A stretch of 64,000 bases of DNA. It comes from Phycisphaerae bacterium. GTDB taxonomy: Bacteria > Planctomycetota > Phycisphaerae > UBA1845. The notes under the pieces were generated by a model, which worked only from the letters and a program-made list of their open reading frames with translations, searched no databases and was not told the origin of the DNA. The DNA lies in the NCBI GenBank assembly GCA_029260215.1, contig JAJDDQ010000058.1, forward strand, positions 42,338 through 106,337, in the 5' to 3' direction. Shown piece after piece: positions 54,932 to 63,898 of the stretch. The translations under genes and the position numbers were made by a program. How positions within the stretch are numbered: the first letter of the stretch is position 1; each line of letters starts with the position of its first letter.

Positions 54932-56344
54932 CTAAAAGCTCCATGTGAAGCCCAACAGCAGATAAGTCCGTGTCGTCTGATCGGCGAACGCGTCGCCGGG
55001 AAAGAAAACGCCGTAACGAGCGGTGGCCGCAAAGTCCGACGTGACGCTCCAGTTCGCGAAGTAGTCCATCTCCCAGCCGAGATAGCCCGACGGATTCGTC
55101 GCCAGCGGGTCGGAAACGCCAGCGTGCGACTGGTGCTTCTGATATAGGAACCAGTTCGTGCCAAGCTCCAGCCGTTTGAGCGATTCATGATCCGGACAGG
55201 GGAAGTAGGTCGCACCCGCACGCCATATGTGAATGTTGCTCAGCCGCGGGGCGAACGAGAGGCCCGTGTCGCGATAGCCGAAAGCGTTGAACCCGCTGTC
55301 CTTGAAACCCTTCGAGTTGCCCCCGAGCGTGTCCGTCGGGCTGATCGTTCGATCCGGGTCGCCGCTGGCAAACATGTATTCAATGCTCGCCCGCGTGCGG
55401 TGCCTGTTCTGGAACAGATACTCAAGTTGCATATCCCATGCCCACGCGGAGATGTTATTCTTGCGATTCGTCTGCCCCGGCGAATAGCTCGTCCCCGTTT
55501 CTGCCACGAATTCCGCAGAATAACGAAGATTGCGCACCAGTTCCCCCGTCGAGCCGATGCCCGCGTAGAACGAATCGTAGTCGAACTGCTGCCTGAACGC
55601 GGGAACGCGATCATCGTTGTGATCACGCTGCCACAACACGTACGCGAACGGTTCGTGACGCTCCCAGCCGCCGTACTTCGCCTGCACACCGAGAAACGCC
55701 CGGCGCGTGCGTTTTATGGGCCTGGTGAAATCAAAATCGTTGGCACTGCCCACCGTTCGGCCAATCAAACCGGTTACGCGGAAGTCCTTGTATGTCGCCC
55801 GCAACCAGACTTGATCCAACGGCGTCGACAGAACGTAGCCCGTACCGAACTCCGTCAGATCACGACCGAGCTTCAACTCGACGTTGTAGTCGATCCGCCG
55901 GCCTTCAGTCGCCAACATCGCCTTAGCCAGGTCGAACTTGTAGAACCCGCGCTCGAGGTCCATGCCCTCGATGTCGTCTTCATCGTTGAATTGATCGCCG
56001 CTGTTGAAGTCGATCAGGCTCAGGCGCGAACGGGCGAAAATCTCGTGGGCACCCGCATCCCAGCCGACGCGACCCCACAACCGCAAATCGTGCCGCCGAA
56101 ACGTCCGCGAACTCTCAACCCCGTCGTCGTAGAGGAACAGGAAGAAGTTGTACATCCCCCCGTACTCAAACGAGAACTTCTCGGTCAACGGAGCCAGTTT
56201 CTCACGCTCCGCGCGAGCCAACTCCGAAATTGCCCGCTGTTGGTTCAGAAATGCGTCTGGTTCCGATCGTTGGCCGAAGGCGTCGCCGACCGCGAACACC
56301 CCCAGCAGCACCGTCATCGAAATCGCCGATTTGAAGCTGTCCAA
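54932..56344 (-). CDS. Outer-membrane beta-barrel (porin-like) protein
   Basis: 470 residues from a TTG at 56344 (reads MDSFKSAISMTVLLGVFAVG), with GAGG 9 bases upstream. A frame extending to 56566 lacks support. After the signal peptide and a short helix come many amphipathic beta-strands with aromatic girdles (FSFEYGGMYNFFLFL, LRLWGRVGW, YVLWQRD), and the protein ends in Phe (LLLGFTWSF), as expected for outer-membrane barrels recognised by BAM. It resembles alginate-export / carbohydrate-selective type barrels only in general. It would be a transport channel or receptor for the signalling group. Confidence 0.78.
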   Translation of the reverse strand: MDSFKSAISMTVLLGVFAVGDAFGQRSEPDAFLNQQRAISELARAEREKLAPLTEKFSFEYGGMYNFFLFLYDDGVESSRTFRRHDLRLWGRVGWDAGAHEIFARSRLSLIDFNSGDQFNDEDDIEGMDLERGFYKFDLAKAMLATEGRRIDYNVELKLGRDLTEFGTGYVLSTPLDQVWLRATYKDFRVTGLIGRTVGSANDFDFTRPIKRTRRAFLGVQAKYGGWERHEPFAYVLWQRDHNDDRVPAFRQQFDYDSFYAGIGSTGELVRNLRYSAEFVAETGTSYSPGQTNRKNNISAWAWDMQLEYLFQNRHRTRASIEYMFASGDPDRTISPTDTLGGNSKGFKDSGFNAFGYRDTGLSFAPRLSNIHIWRAGATYFPCPDHESLKRLELGTNWFLYQKHQSHAGVSDPLATNPSGYLGWEMDYFANWSVTSDFAATARYGVFFPGDAFADQTTRTYLLLGFTWSF

Positions 56345-56707
56345 TGGGGATTCCTCACACGATACGCGTAAAATCGCTCCCGGCCTACATCGCGCCGGGC
56401 AACACAAGTGAGTCCGATTTTCTCGAACCCTGCGTATCATGGGAGTCGCGTCCCATAAGATCAAGCACCAATCGATCATTTTTGATGATACAGCGGCATT
56501 CCCGACGATCGATCGTGCGCCGATTGAGCCGATCAGCCCCACTGCGCGTCGCGAACCAGGTCTCATGGGAGAAGGAAGCGGGCTCCTCCTTCGCGAAAAA
56601 CCGTTTCTGATGTAATCTCATATTGAGTCGTCTACAGGGGTCGCGGTCCGCGTATCGTGGCGTACAGCTTGTCGAAAAGGTGAAGTCGGAACTCGGGGAC
56701 GCCGAAC
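56345..56707. other. 363-base divergent gap
   Basis: No gene is supported. It separates the porin operon (minus) from the thioredoxin-NHL gene (plus). ATGGGA-GTCGCG-TCCCAT at 56439-56456 is a small palindrome. A second imperfect hairpin (GAAGGA and TCCTTC) lies near 56570-56600. Either could bind a regulator, but no operator family was recognised. Confidence 0.4.
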
Positions 56708-59011
56708 ATGCAGCAGACAGTACGAGCACCGGAACTTGAAAGCCCGCTCGGTTGGTTGAATACCGATCGCCCGCTGCGTATCGCCCACGAGCTGCGCGGG
56801 CAGATCGTCATCCTCGACTTCTGGACCTACTGCTGCATCAATTGCATCCACATCCTGCCCGACTTGAAATACCTGGAGGCCAAGTACGCGAACGAACCGT
56901 TCATGGTCGTCGGTGTACACAGCGCCAAGTTCAGCAACGAGGGCACGCGGCAGACCATTCGATCAGCCATTCATCGCTACGAAATCGAGCATCCGGTCAT
57001 CGTTGACGATGCGATGAAGCTCTGGCGTGCTTACGGAGCGCGAAGTTGGCCGACGTTCGTGGTCATCGATCCGCAAGGGTACGTTGCGTCCCACATCGCC
57101 GGGGAAGGCCACCGCGAAACGCTCGACCAAACCGTGGTGGAATTGCTCGATCGCCATCGCGAAAAAGGGACGCTTGCCGATGGGCCTGTCGCGTTTCAGC
57201 GCGACGCGGTTGTCGAGCCTGCCACCGGGTTGGCGTTTCCGGGAAAGGTCTTGGCTGATCGAGACAGTCAGCGCGTATTCATCAGCGACTCGAACCACAA
57301 TCGCATCGTTGTGACGAGTTGGCCTGACGCGAACGGACGCTGCGAGCGGATCAAGATCATAGGCGGCGGCCAAACAGGTCAAACGGACGGCCCGGCCGAC
57401 ATCGCCACGTTCGGCCATCCGCAGGGGATGGCCCTTCAGGGTGAAACGCTTTTCGTCGCCGACACGGAGAACCATCTGATTCGGGCGGTCAATCTCAGCG
57501 ACTGGTCCGTTTCGACCGTCATCGGCACCGGCGAAATGGGCTACGATCGCGCCGGCGGCGGGATGGGTGTGCAGCAGGCCATCAGCTCGCCGTGGGATTT
57601 AGCTGTCGAGGGTGGGACTCTTTACATTGCAATGGCTGGCACGCATCAGATTTGGCGGGCGGAGATGCCCATCGGATTCGCCCGCGCGCTGGCCGGCTCG
57701 GGGCGGGAGAATATCGTCGATGGCCCTGCCGAGGCGGCGGCCCTTTCCCAGCCTTCGGGCCTTTGCCTGCACAAGGGAAAACTCTACGTGGCGGACAGCG
57801 AGGTCAGTGCGATTCGTGAGATCGATCTGGCGGCTGAGTGCGTCACGACTATTATCGGCGAGGGATTGTTCGTCTTCGGTGACGTGGACGGGGACCATCG
57901 CGTCTCACGCCTGCAACATCCCCTTGGTGTCGAGTCGTGGCACGACAAGCTGCTGTTGGCTGACACCTACAATCACAAAATCAAGATCGTCGATCCCGCC
58001 GCCCGCACCGTGGTGTCACTCTATGGCACGGGGAGTCCGGGTGCTCGTACTGACGACGGCCTGCCCGCGTTTTACGAACCCGGTGGGCTGGACGTTTGTG
58101 GCGACGAGCTTTTCGTGGCCGACACGAACAATCACCGCGTCGTGCGTGTCGATCTCAAGACGCATGCGTGGGCGGAGCTGCGCATCGACGGCTTGGTTGG
58201 GGCAGCCGCTCATCGTGCGGGTGAAGAAGGAGAGATCATCACAGCTGATACGGTAACTGTCAGCCCAGATCACCCAGCCAGGATTTCGATCCGCGTCGAT
58301 CTTCCCAGTCAATCGCATCTCAACGGTGAAGCTCCGTGGACGATTCAGGTCGTGCGCGACGGTACGATCCTTGCCCAGGAAACAGGCATCGGCGGCGATT
58401 GGCCGCTTGAGGTGATCGTTGCTCCCGGCATTTTGCCCGAGTCGGGTGTCGTGGATGTGCATATCGGATTCGTTTACTGCACCGACGGCGACGAAGGACT
58501 CTGCATCCCAGGCCAGCTAGCTTGGCGCGTGGCGTTGGAAAAAGGCGAGGGATCGAACGAGATCGCATTGACCGCCGCCATCAGCCCGCCCAACGTGCAA
58601 AACATCGAACCCGCCAAGCCCGCGCCAGCGAAGCGCGTCGCATTTACCCGATGCAGGCCCGTGTTAAAGACGAACGACATCCGCAGCACGCTGGAATTTT
58701 ACGTCAAAATTCTCGGATTTCAGGCAACCGCTCTACGCCCATCCGACGATCCCACGTTCTGCACGCTCGACCAAGGCCTCGCATCCATCACGTTCGACGC
58801 AGTGCTCGACGACTCGCCGGCGTTCAGCGGACAAATCGCGTTTGAAGTTGGCGACGTACGGGCGCTGTACGATTCAATCAAAGACCGCGTCAAAATCGTT
58901 CGCGGTCTCAGCACATCCCACGACGGCCGTCGCGAATTTACATGCCTCGATCCCAACGGCTACGTCCTTGCATTTCACGGTGCCGCAAGTACGCCAACCG
59001 CCAAGCCGTAG
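56708..59011 (+). CDS. Thioredoxin-like, NHL-repeat and VOC-domain fusion protein
   Basis: 767 residues. Residues 1-150 are a thioredoxin fold with WTYCCINC (39-46), the CxxC being Cys43-Cys46, as in NHLRC2-type proteins. Residues 175-500 carry NHL repeats (GVESWHDKLLLADTYNHKIKIVD, GGLDVCGDELFVADTNNHRVVRV), forming a beta-propeller. Residues about 500-630 are a beta-rich part. The last about 110 residues are a VOC (glyoxalase/bleomycin-resistance) domain: LKTNDIRSTLEFYVKILGFQ, then GQIAFEVGDVRALYD and DPNGYVLAFHG. The first two parts are the known NHLRC2 architecture; the C-terminal VOC fusion is unusual. No signal peptide, so probably cytoplasmic. A redox and binding role is inferred. Confidence 0.85.
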   Translation: MQQTVRAPELESPLGWLNTDRPLRIAHELRGQIVILDFWTYCCINCIHILPDLKYLEAKYANEPFMVVGVHSAKFSNEGTRQTIRSAIHRYEIEHPVIVDDAMKLWRAYGARSWPTFVVIDPQGYVASHIAGEGHRETLDQTVVELLDRHREKGTLADGPVAFQRDAVVEPATGLAFPGKVLADRDSQRVFISDSNHNRIVVTSWPDANGRCERIKIIGGGQTGQTDGPADIATFGHPQGMALQGETLFVADTENHLIRAVNLSDWSVSTVIGTGEMGYDRAGGGMGVQQAISSPWDLAVEGGTLYIAMAGTHQIWRAEMPIGFARALAGSGRENIVDGPAEAAALSQPSGLCLHKGKLYVADSEVSAIREIDLAAECVTTIIGEGLFVFGDVDGDHRVSRLQHPLGVESWHDKLLLADTYNHKIKIVDPAARTVVSLYGTGSPGARTDDGLPAFYEPGGLDVCGDELFVADTNNHRVVRVDLKTHAWAELRIDGLVGAAAHRAGEEGEIITADTVTVSPDHPARISIRVDLPSQSHLNGEAPWTIQVVRDGTILAQETGIGGDWPLEVIVAPGILPESGVVDVHIGFVYCTDGDEGLCIPGQLAWRVALEKGEGSNEIALTAAISPPNVQNIEPAKPAPAKRVAFTRCRPVLKTNDIRSTLEFYVKILGFQATALRPSDDPTFCTLDQGLASITFDAVLDDSPAFSGQIAFEVGDVRALYDSIKDRVKIVRGLSTSHDGRREFTCLDPNGYVLAFHGAASTPTAKP

Positions 59012-59197
59012 CGTCGGCGCATTTTCGAAACACGTCTCAATGGTGCGCGATCGCAAGTGCGGGTATTCTGCCCGTGCAGCCCGGCGGTCGTACGGGGAAG
59101 GTTGACGCAGATTCAAAACGACCGTCCGGTGTTCGACATGAGTTTCCGAACGTCTCCAACCGGGAGCGTTCGACAATGCAGGAGGAGCGACCCGGCG

Positions 59198-60289
59198 ATG
59201 ATTATTGCAGCCACCATGCCCAAACCCAATGCCCCGGTCGAGTTGCGCGAGTTCCCGGAGCCGGAACTTGAGCCGAATTCCGCGTTGATGGATGTCGAGT
59301 TGTCCGAGGTGTGTGGAACGGACGTGTATTTGAGACAGGGGCGCCTCGCAGGCGTGCCTTACCCCATCATCCCCGGGCATGTGTCTGCCGGCGTGTTGTC
59401 CAAAATTCGCGGCACGATATTCGACATCCACGGCAAGCCGTTTGTCGAAGGCGATCGCGTGACATTTCTGGACGTCCACCGCACCTGCAACGGCTGCTAC
59501 CACTGCCTCGTCGCCAAGGCTTCAACGCGATGCCCGCACCGCAAGGTCTATGGCATTACCTACGGCATCGAAGACGGGCTGACCGGCGGGTGGGCGCAGA
59601 AGCTGTACCTCAAACCCGACACACGCTGCATCCGGCTGGACGATGTGGATTTCGACGTGTTCATGGCCGGTGGATGCTCGCTGCCGACGAGTTTGCACGC
59701 ATTGGATCGCGCGGAAGTGTCACTGGGTGACACTGTGCTCGTCCTGGGGAGTGGCCCCGTCGGGTTGTCCTGTGTGATTTTCGCGCGCATGTCCGGTGCG
59801 TTGAGGGTTCTTTGCATCGGAGCGCCGGACCATCGCCTGACCACCGCACGGCAGGTCGGCGCGGACGCTACGTTGAGCATCGAAGCCTTCGAGGATCACC
59901 AGCGAGCCGAATGGGTGCTCGAGCAAACCAATGGCCGAGGTGCCGACGTGACCATCGAAGCCACCGGTGCCACCGCCGCCGTCGTGCAGGCCATGCGCTA
60001 CACCCGCGACGCGGGGTGCGTCGTTATCGTCGGGCAGTACACCGATCACGGGGATATCGCCTTCAACCCGCACCTTGATCTCAACAAAAAGCACCTGGAC
60101 ATCCGCGGCTGCTGGGGTTCGGATTTCTCTCACTTCCACCGAGGGGCGGAAATCATCAAAAACGCCGAACGCAGCAAGCCGTGGGCCATGATGAAGCTCG
60201 ATCGCTATCCGCTGTCCAAAGCCAACGACGCTGTGGACGACGTCGCGAGCGGGAAAATCGTCAAGGCCCTCATCGACCCAACGCTATGA
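59198..60289 (+). CDS. Zinc-dependent alcohol/sorbitol dehydrogenase family
   Basis: 363 residues from ATG 59198; GGAGGAG lies about 12 bases upstream. Catalytic zinc residues Cys39 (VCGTD) and His61 (PGHV), and structural zinc cysteines 97, 100, 103, 112 are in place. The Rossmann motif VLGSGPVGLSC (about 176) and a C-terminal region with YTDHGDIAFN complete a medium-chain dehydrogenase. Substrate unknown; similar enzymes act on polyols, threonine or formaldehyde adducts. Its TGA overlaps the glutaredoxin-like gene ATG as ATGA, so the two should be made together. Confidence 0.85.
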   Translation: MIIAATMPKPNAPVELREFPEPELEPNSALMDVELSEVCGTDVYLRQGRLAGVPYPIIPGHVSAGVLSKIRGTIFDIHGKPFVEGDRVTFLDVHRTCNGCYHCLVAKASTRCPHRKVYGITYGIEDGLTGGWAQKLYLKPDTRCIRLDDVDFDVFMAGGCSLPTSLHALDRAEVSLGDTVLVLGSGPVGLSCVIFARMSGALRVLCIGAPDHRLTTARQVGADATLSIEAFEDHQRAEWVLEQTNGRGADVTIEATGATAAVVQAMRYTRDAGCVVIVGQYTDHGDIAFNPHLDLNKKHLDIRGCWGSDFSHFHRGAEIIKNAERSKPWAMMKLDRYPLSKANDAVDDVASGKIVKALIDPTL

Positions 60290-60540
60290 TCGAAGTCACG
60301 TTTTTCACCAAGGATTGCTGCCCGCTGTGTGACGCCGCCTTCTTCGTAGTCAAAAAGCTCCAGGTCCGATTCGGATTTCAACTGACAAGAGTGGACATAT
60401 CGGAACCGCAGAATCGCCAATGGTTTGGCCTGTACGGCAACGACATTCCCGTCGTACACGTGAACGGTCGCGAGGTCGCCCGCCACCGGGTCAGCGAGCG
60501 TGAGTTGCGCAAAATGCTGGATTCAATTCAGACTGAATAA
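60286..60540 (+). CDS. Glutaredoxin-like small protein
   Basis: 84 residues from ATG 60286, overlapping the dehydrogenase stop by four bases (ATGA). The pattern is MIEVTFFTKDCCPLCDAAFF with CPLC at 12-15, then GNDIPVVHVNGREVARHRVSE, the typical cis-Pro loop and C-terminal helix of glutaredoxin/DUF836 proteins. It is a small thiol-redox protein. Coupling to the dehydrogenase suggests a shared redox or metal-homeostasis step, which is inference. Confidence 0.8.
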   Translation: MIEVTFFTKDCCPLCDAAFFVVKKLQVRFGFQLTRVDISEPQNRQWFGLYGNDIPVVHVNGREVARHRVSERELRKMLDSIQTE

Positions 60541-60690
60541 CGCTGGATTTCACGATTCAACCCGTATTGTCCCTCAATTGAGGCTGTTTTCGCCCTCAAT
60601 CGACGTCCGGATGTGATTCAGCTTGTTTTCCGGGCGTCCGCCATCTAAACTGAGTTGGGCTGGTTTTTGCTAAAACATGAGGGGATTTCG

Positions 60691-61878
60691 ATGTCGATTC
60701 GAAGCGCATTTATCGCGACGTTGAGCGGCGTTCTGTCTATCGCCGTGACCGTGTCAGCCGCTGTGCCGGGGCATGTCGATGATTTTCCTGCGGGCGTGGG
60801 CGACTGGAACGGTGGTGCGTCCGCTGTGTGGGTTTCGACCGGTGGAGTCGGGGGCGGTGGCGACGGCTTCCTGAGCATTTCCCGGAACGGAGCCCAGCTC
60901 GGCGTCAAGGTGGACGACAGCAGCGGCGGCCAATTCGTGGGCAATCTCACGGGCGACGGCGTGATCGGGTTTTCGTTCTGGCTGAACGACGTTGGCGCGG
61001 ACGAAGACATTGAGATTCACGTCGGCCTTGGGGAGTCCTTCTCGAATTTCTGGTTGAGCGTTGATGGGTTCGATCCGCCGAATGGCACGTGGGCTGAGTT
61101 CAGCGTCGACATCACCGATGCATCCGGCTGGGTTCAAATCATGGGGTCGGGCACGTTCGCACAGGCCGTCGCTAATTCGGATCGCCTGTTGTTTCGGCAC
61201 GATGTGCCGCCGCTCGGTTTCTTTCCCGCCGACATTACCGGCGATTTCGGGCTTGATCGCGTAACGGCTTTGCCGGCGGCGTGCAGTGCGCCCGAACTCA
61301 TGCCGGGAGAAAAGGGCGTGTCGTTCGCAGCCCGCGCGTTCGACGGATACATCGACCCGGCCCGCGAGAGCAGCAACGGTGTGGACCTTAACCAGGGGCT
61401 GAGCACGTTCATCATTGAGTTGAGCGGTGAAATCGTGGACACCGACGGCTCACCGCTCAGTGCGGATTCGTTCACCATTACCGATACCGACGGAACCCCG
61501 CCGAGCATCGACAGCGTATCGACCGACGGAAACAAAGTGACCATCACGCTTTCTCAGCCGATCAGCGTCGGCCAGCGAACGACGATTGCACTGGCCGCCG
61601 GTGCCGCCTGCGACAGCAAAGTCGTCGTGGAGGAGTCGATCGTTGTTGGTTTCCTCCCTGCGGACGTTAATCAGGATGGTTGCGTTTCCCCGTTTGATCT
61701 GTTGCGGTTCCGCCAATACGTCTCCGGGGCAGCCGCGCCGAAGTTTGGCTTGGTAGTCGATTTCGTCGATATCGACCGAAGCGGCGGTTTGGGCCCGTTT
61801 GATCTGCTCTCATTCAGGCAACTGGTAAACGGAGTCAGCCCCGCTACCCAGGAATGGGCGGGCAACTGCTTGCCGTAA
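60691..61878 (+). CDS. Secreted protein with C-terminal dockerin-type repeats
   Basis: 395 residues from ATG 60691 after GAGGGG. Signal peptide ends near VSAAVPG (about 25). Residues 25-200 form a beta-sandwich-like domain (FSFWLND, FWLSVDGFDP); 215-320 form a second Ig-like segment (FIIELSGEIVDTDGSPLS). The C-terminus has two calcium loops, DVNQDGCVSPFDLLRFRQYVSG and DIDRSGGLGPFDLLSFRQLVNG, which is a classical paired dockerin layout. It is the fourth secreted protein with such repeats in the window. Function unknown; probably extracellular. Confidence 0.8.
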   Translation: MSIRSAFIATLSGVLSIAVTVSAAVPGHVDDFPAGVGDWNGGASAVWVSTGGVGGGGDGFLSISRNGAQLGVKVDDSSGGQFVGNLTGDGVIGFSFWLNDVGADEDIEIHVGLGESFSNFWLSVDGFDPPNGTWAEFSVDITDASGWVQIMGSGTFAQAVANSDRLLFRHDVPPLGFFPADITGDFGLDRVTALPAACSAPELMPGEKGVSFAARAFDGYIDPARESSNGVDLNQGLSTFIIELSGEIVDTDGSPLSADSFTITDTDGTPPSIDSVSTDGNKVTITLSQPISVGQRTTIALAAGAACDSKVVVEESIVVGFLPADVNQDGCVSPFDLLRFRQYVSGAAAPKFGLVVDFVDIDRSGGLGPFDLLSFRQLVNGVSPATQEWAGNCLP

Positions 61879-61948
61879 GGTGCCGTTGAATAACGAAGGC
61901 TATCAGTGTCGCGCCAGCTTTCCGGTGTCACACCGGTTTCCAGTGTGG

Positions 61949-61967
61949 CACCGGTTTTCAACCGGTG
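61949..61967. repeat. Dispersed palindromic repeat, copy 3
   Basis: CACCGGTT-TTC-AACCGGTG, the same palindromic core as at 36912 and 37880. A flanking CCGGTGTCACACCGG (61922-61936) forms a second small palindrome. It lies between two convergent genes. Confidence 0.7.
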
Positions 61968-61981
61968 CAGATGACGATGCT

Positions 61982-62629
61982 CTACTTTCGCGATCGAATC
62001 CTGTAGACGCAGCGATCCCCGCCGGACAGAAGATGGCTCGTCCGCTCGATTTCGACGTCAGGCCCCATCGCCCGCTGAAACACGTCCAACTCCGCTGAGC
62101 ACAAACCGATACAGGCTTCAGCCGCATCGCAGATCGGACAGTGATGTTCGATCAGCAAATACACCCCCGGCTTTTCACGCACAGCCTCAGCCATGTACCC
62201 CTCTGCCGATCGCCGGCGGGCAAGCGCTTCGACACGTTTCTTCAGTGATTCGTTCGCAGAGGGAAGCATTTTGCGGTACTCGCGTATTTGTTCCGCCGCA
62301 CGGGATTTGACCACTTTTTCCAAACCGTCCGCACCGAACGCCTCCCTTACCGCCTCAATCAGCCCCACGGTCAACTCGCCGTGACGATCGGGAAACATAG
62401 CAGCCGCGTTTTCGGTAACGGACCACACCGACGACGGCCGACCGCGACCCTTGGGCGGTATCGGCTCGGACGCAACACGCTCACCCGCTTCCAGCGCAGC
62501 CAGATGCTGCCGAATGGCGGCTCCGGTCATGCCCAGTGCTTTGGCGATACGCCCGACCGTGCAAGGCCCCTCGACCTTGAGATAGTGCATCAATCGCCGC
62601 TTGGCTTCGCTGATTCCGTGTTCACGCAT
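61982..62629 (-). CDS. SufR-like iron-sulfur transcriptional regulator
   Basis: 215 residues. An N-terminal winged-helix (about 1-70: RRLMHYLKVEGPCTVGRIAKALGMTGAAIRQHL) is followed by a coiled segment and a C-terminal cysteine cluster (Cys164, Cys167, Cys173, Cys177, Cys207) in HHCPICDAAEACIGLC and GGDRCVYRI. The combination is the DeoR/SufR group, whose Fe-S clusters repress sufBCDS in cyanobacteria. No suf genes occur in this window, so target genes must be elsewhere. The minus-strand upstream has a possible -35 TTGCCT and -10 TACAAT with 18 bases between, very near the start, which would give a short or absent leader. Confidence 0.78.
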   Translation of the reverse strand: MREHGISEAKRRLMHYLKVEGPCTVGRIAKALGMTGAAIRQHLAALEAGERVASEPIPPKGRGRPSSVWSVTENAAAMFPDRHGELTVGLIEAVREAFGADGLEKVVKSRAAEQIREYRKMLPSANESLKKRVEALARRRSAEGYMAEAVREKPGVYLLIEHHCPICDAAEACIGLCSAELDVFQRAMGPDVEIERTSHLLSGGDRCVYRIRSRK

Positions 62630-62763
62630 GAATGAATTGTATCAGCCCCCTTCGCAATAAGGCAACTAAATGCTTTGATAAATCCGCTATATGCGATGCG
62701 TGTGTATCTTCCGTCCATATAGGGGGGACAGGGCCGGAGTGGCCCGCTGCAGGAAGGCGCGGG

Positions 62764-62780
62764 CACGCGCAGTGCGCGTG
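62764..62780. terminator. Hairpin after the TPR gene
   Basis: CACGCGCA-G-TGCGCGTG is an 8-bp perfect palindrome with a one-base centre, 6 bases beyond the TPR gene stop on the minus strand. A T run is absent, so it may act as a terminator only weakly. Confidence 0.4.
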
Positions 62781-62785
62781 GTCGA

Positions 62786-63820
62786 CTATCGAGGATCGCC
62801 CGAGGTGCTTGAGTCCTGCCATTTTATCAGGAGTTCCTCGATTTTCGGTCGAAGCGCATGATTCCGTGGGGACAACAGTTCAATCGCTTGACGCAAAGTT
62901 GCGATGCCGAGTTCGACATCTCCCAAGTATTTGTATGTCGAGGCAAGGACTATCAGCATATTCGGATCCTCACCCCTTGTGAGATCGACTGCGCGTTTCG
63001 CAAGCTGCATCGCCCTCCCAGGATTACGCAAATCGGATGGTTTCACGTAGCGAACATATTTCGAAAACTCGATCAAGAAATCGGCGTCTTGCTCGGGGTT
63101 TCTGAGAATCTCCTCTGCGAATGCGATCCCCCGCGTTGCGAAAGCACGCCCTTCATCCGTGCGCTCCGTGTAATAGAGGGCGATTGCAAGCGTTCGGTAG
63201 GCGTTCAGCAGATTCGAACAGCTCTTGTGTTTGTCGGGCGCGACTTCGTACAACTTCGCAGCCTCCCGTAGCCACGATCTTGAGGACGACTCAGCAAGTT
63301 CGAATTGCTTTTGTTTCATCGCTGCCGAGGCGATGTCGGCGTGGGCACGGACGAGATTTGCCTGGTACGAGCTAACCGACGGGTCGGCCGCCACGGCCTG
63401 CTCCGCGCGATGAACAGCTTGGCCGGTCAGATCGGTAGCTACTCGAAACTGGCCGACACGACGGGCTAATTTTCCGGCATTGCGAAAACGCGACGCCGCA
63501 CAATTCAAGAAGAAAACCTTGTCCGGCGCGCGATCGTACGCCTCAAGTGTGTACTCTGCCGCCTGTCGCGAGAACCCGAGTGCTGCTTGAATTTGACCGC
63601 TTTCCACTGAGACGGCCGACATACGCGACAACGCGCTACTCATGCCGTATGAACGCCCTGCGCTCTGGTCGAGCGCGTGCAGTTGGTTGGCCAGCTCCAA
63701 TTGCTCCTTCGCGAGTTGAGCTGCCCGCTCGAAATTCCAACGACTGAATTCGATCGCACTCATGCGATCGTAACTCCAAAGCAGATTATCGAGAAAGAAG
63801 AGTTGTAACAGGTCAGCCAT
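62786..63820 (-). CDS. TPR-repeat protein, N-terminus uncertain
   Basis: About 344 residues if ATG 63820 is the start; ATG 63763 is another option, and the frame stays open beyond the right edge of the window, but the part past 63820 reads like shadow of the plus-strand gene there. Tetratricopeptide-like helices repeat roughly every 34-42 residues (QLAKEQLELANQLHALDQ, AALGFSRQAAEYTLEAYDRA, LAESSSRSWLREAAKLYEVAP, LGIATLRQAIELLSP). TPR arrays bind proteins. In planctomycetes such arrays commonly follow a serine/threonine kinase domain, but none is visible here, so this may be a stand-alone or truncated form. Confidence 0.55.
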   Translation of the reverse strand: MADLLQLFFLDNLLWSYDRMSAIEFSRWNFERAAQLAKEQLELANQLHALDQSAGRSYGMSSALSRMSAVSVESGQIQAALGFSRQAAEYTLEAYDRAPDKVFFLNCAASRFRNAGKLARRVGQFRVATDLTGQAVHRAEQAVAADPSVSSYQANLVRAHADIASAAMKQKQFELAESSSRSWLREAAKLYEVAPDKHKSCSNLLNAYRTLAIALYYTERTDEGRAFATRGIAFAEEILRNPEQDADFLIEFSKYVRYVKPSDLRNPGRAMQLAKRAVDLTRGEDPNMLIVLASTYKYLGDVELGIATLRQAIELLSPRNHALRPKIEELLIKWQDSSTSGDPR

Positions 63821-63898
63821 CTGCAATGCAAGGCACGGGCGCGGAATGTTAAGATAGGTAGTTTGCGCGATTATCCTTGCGCTGGTATGTAGACCGTC

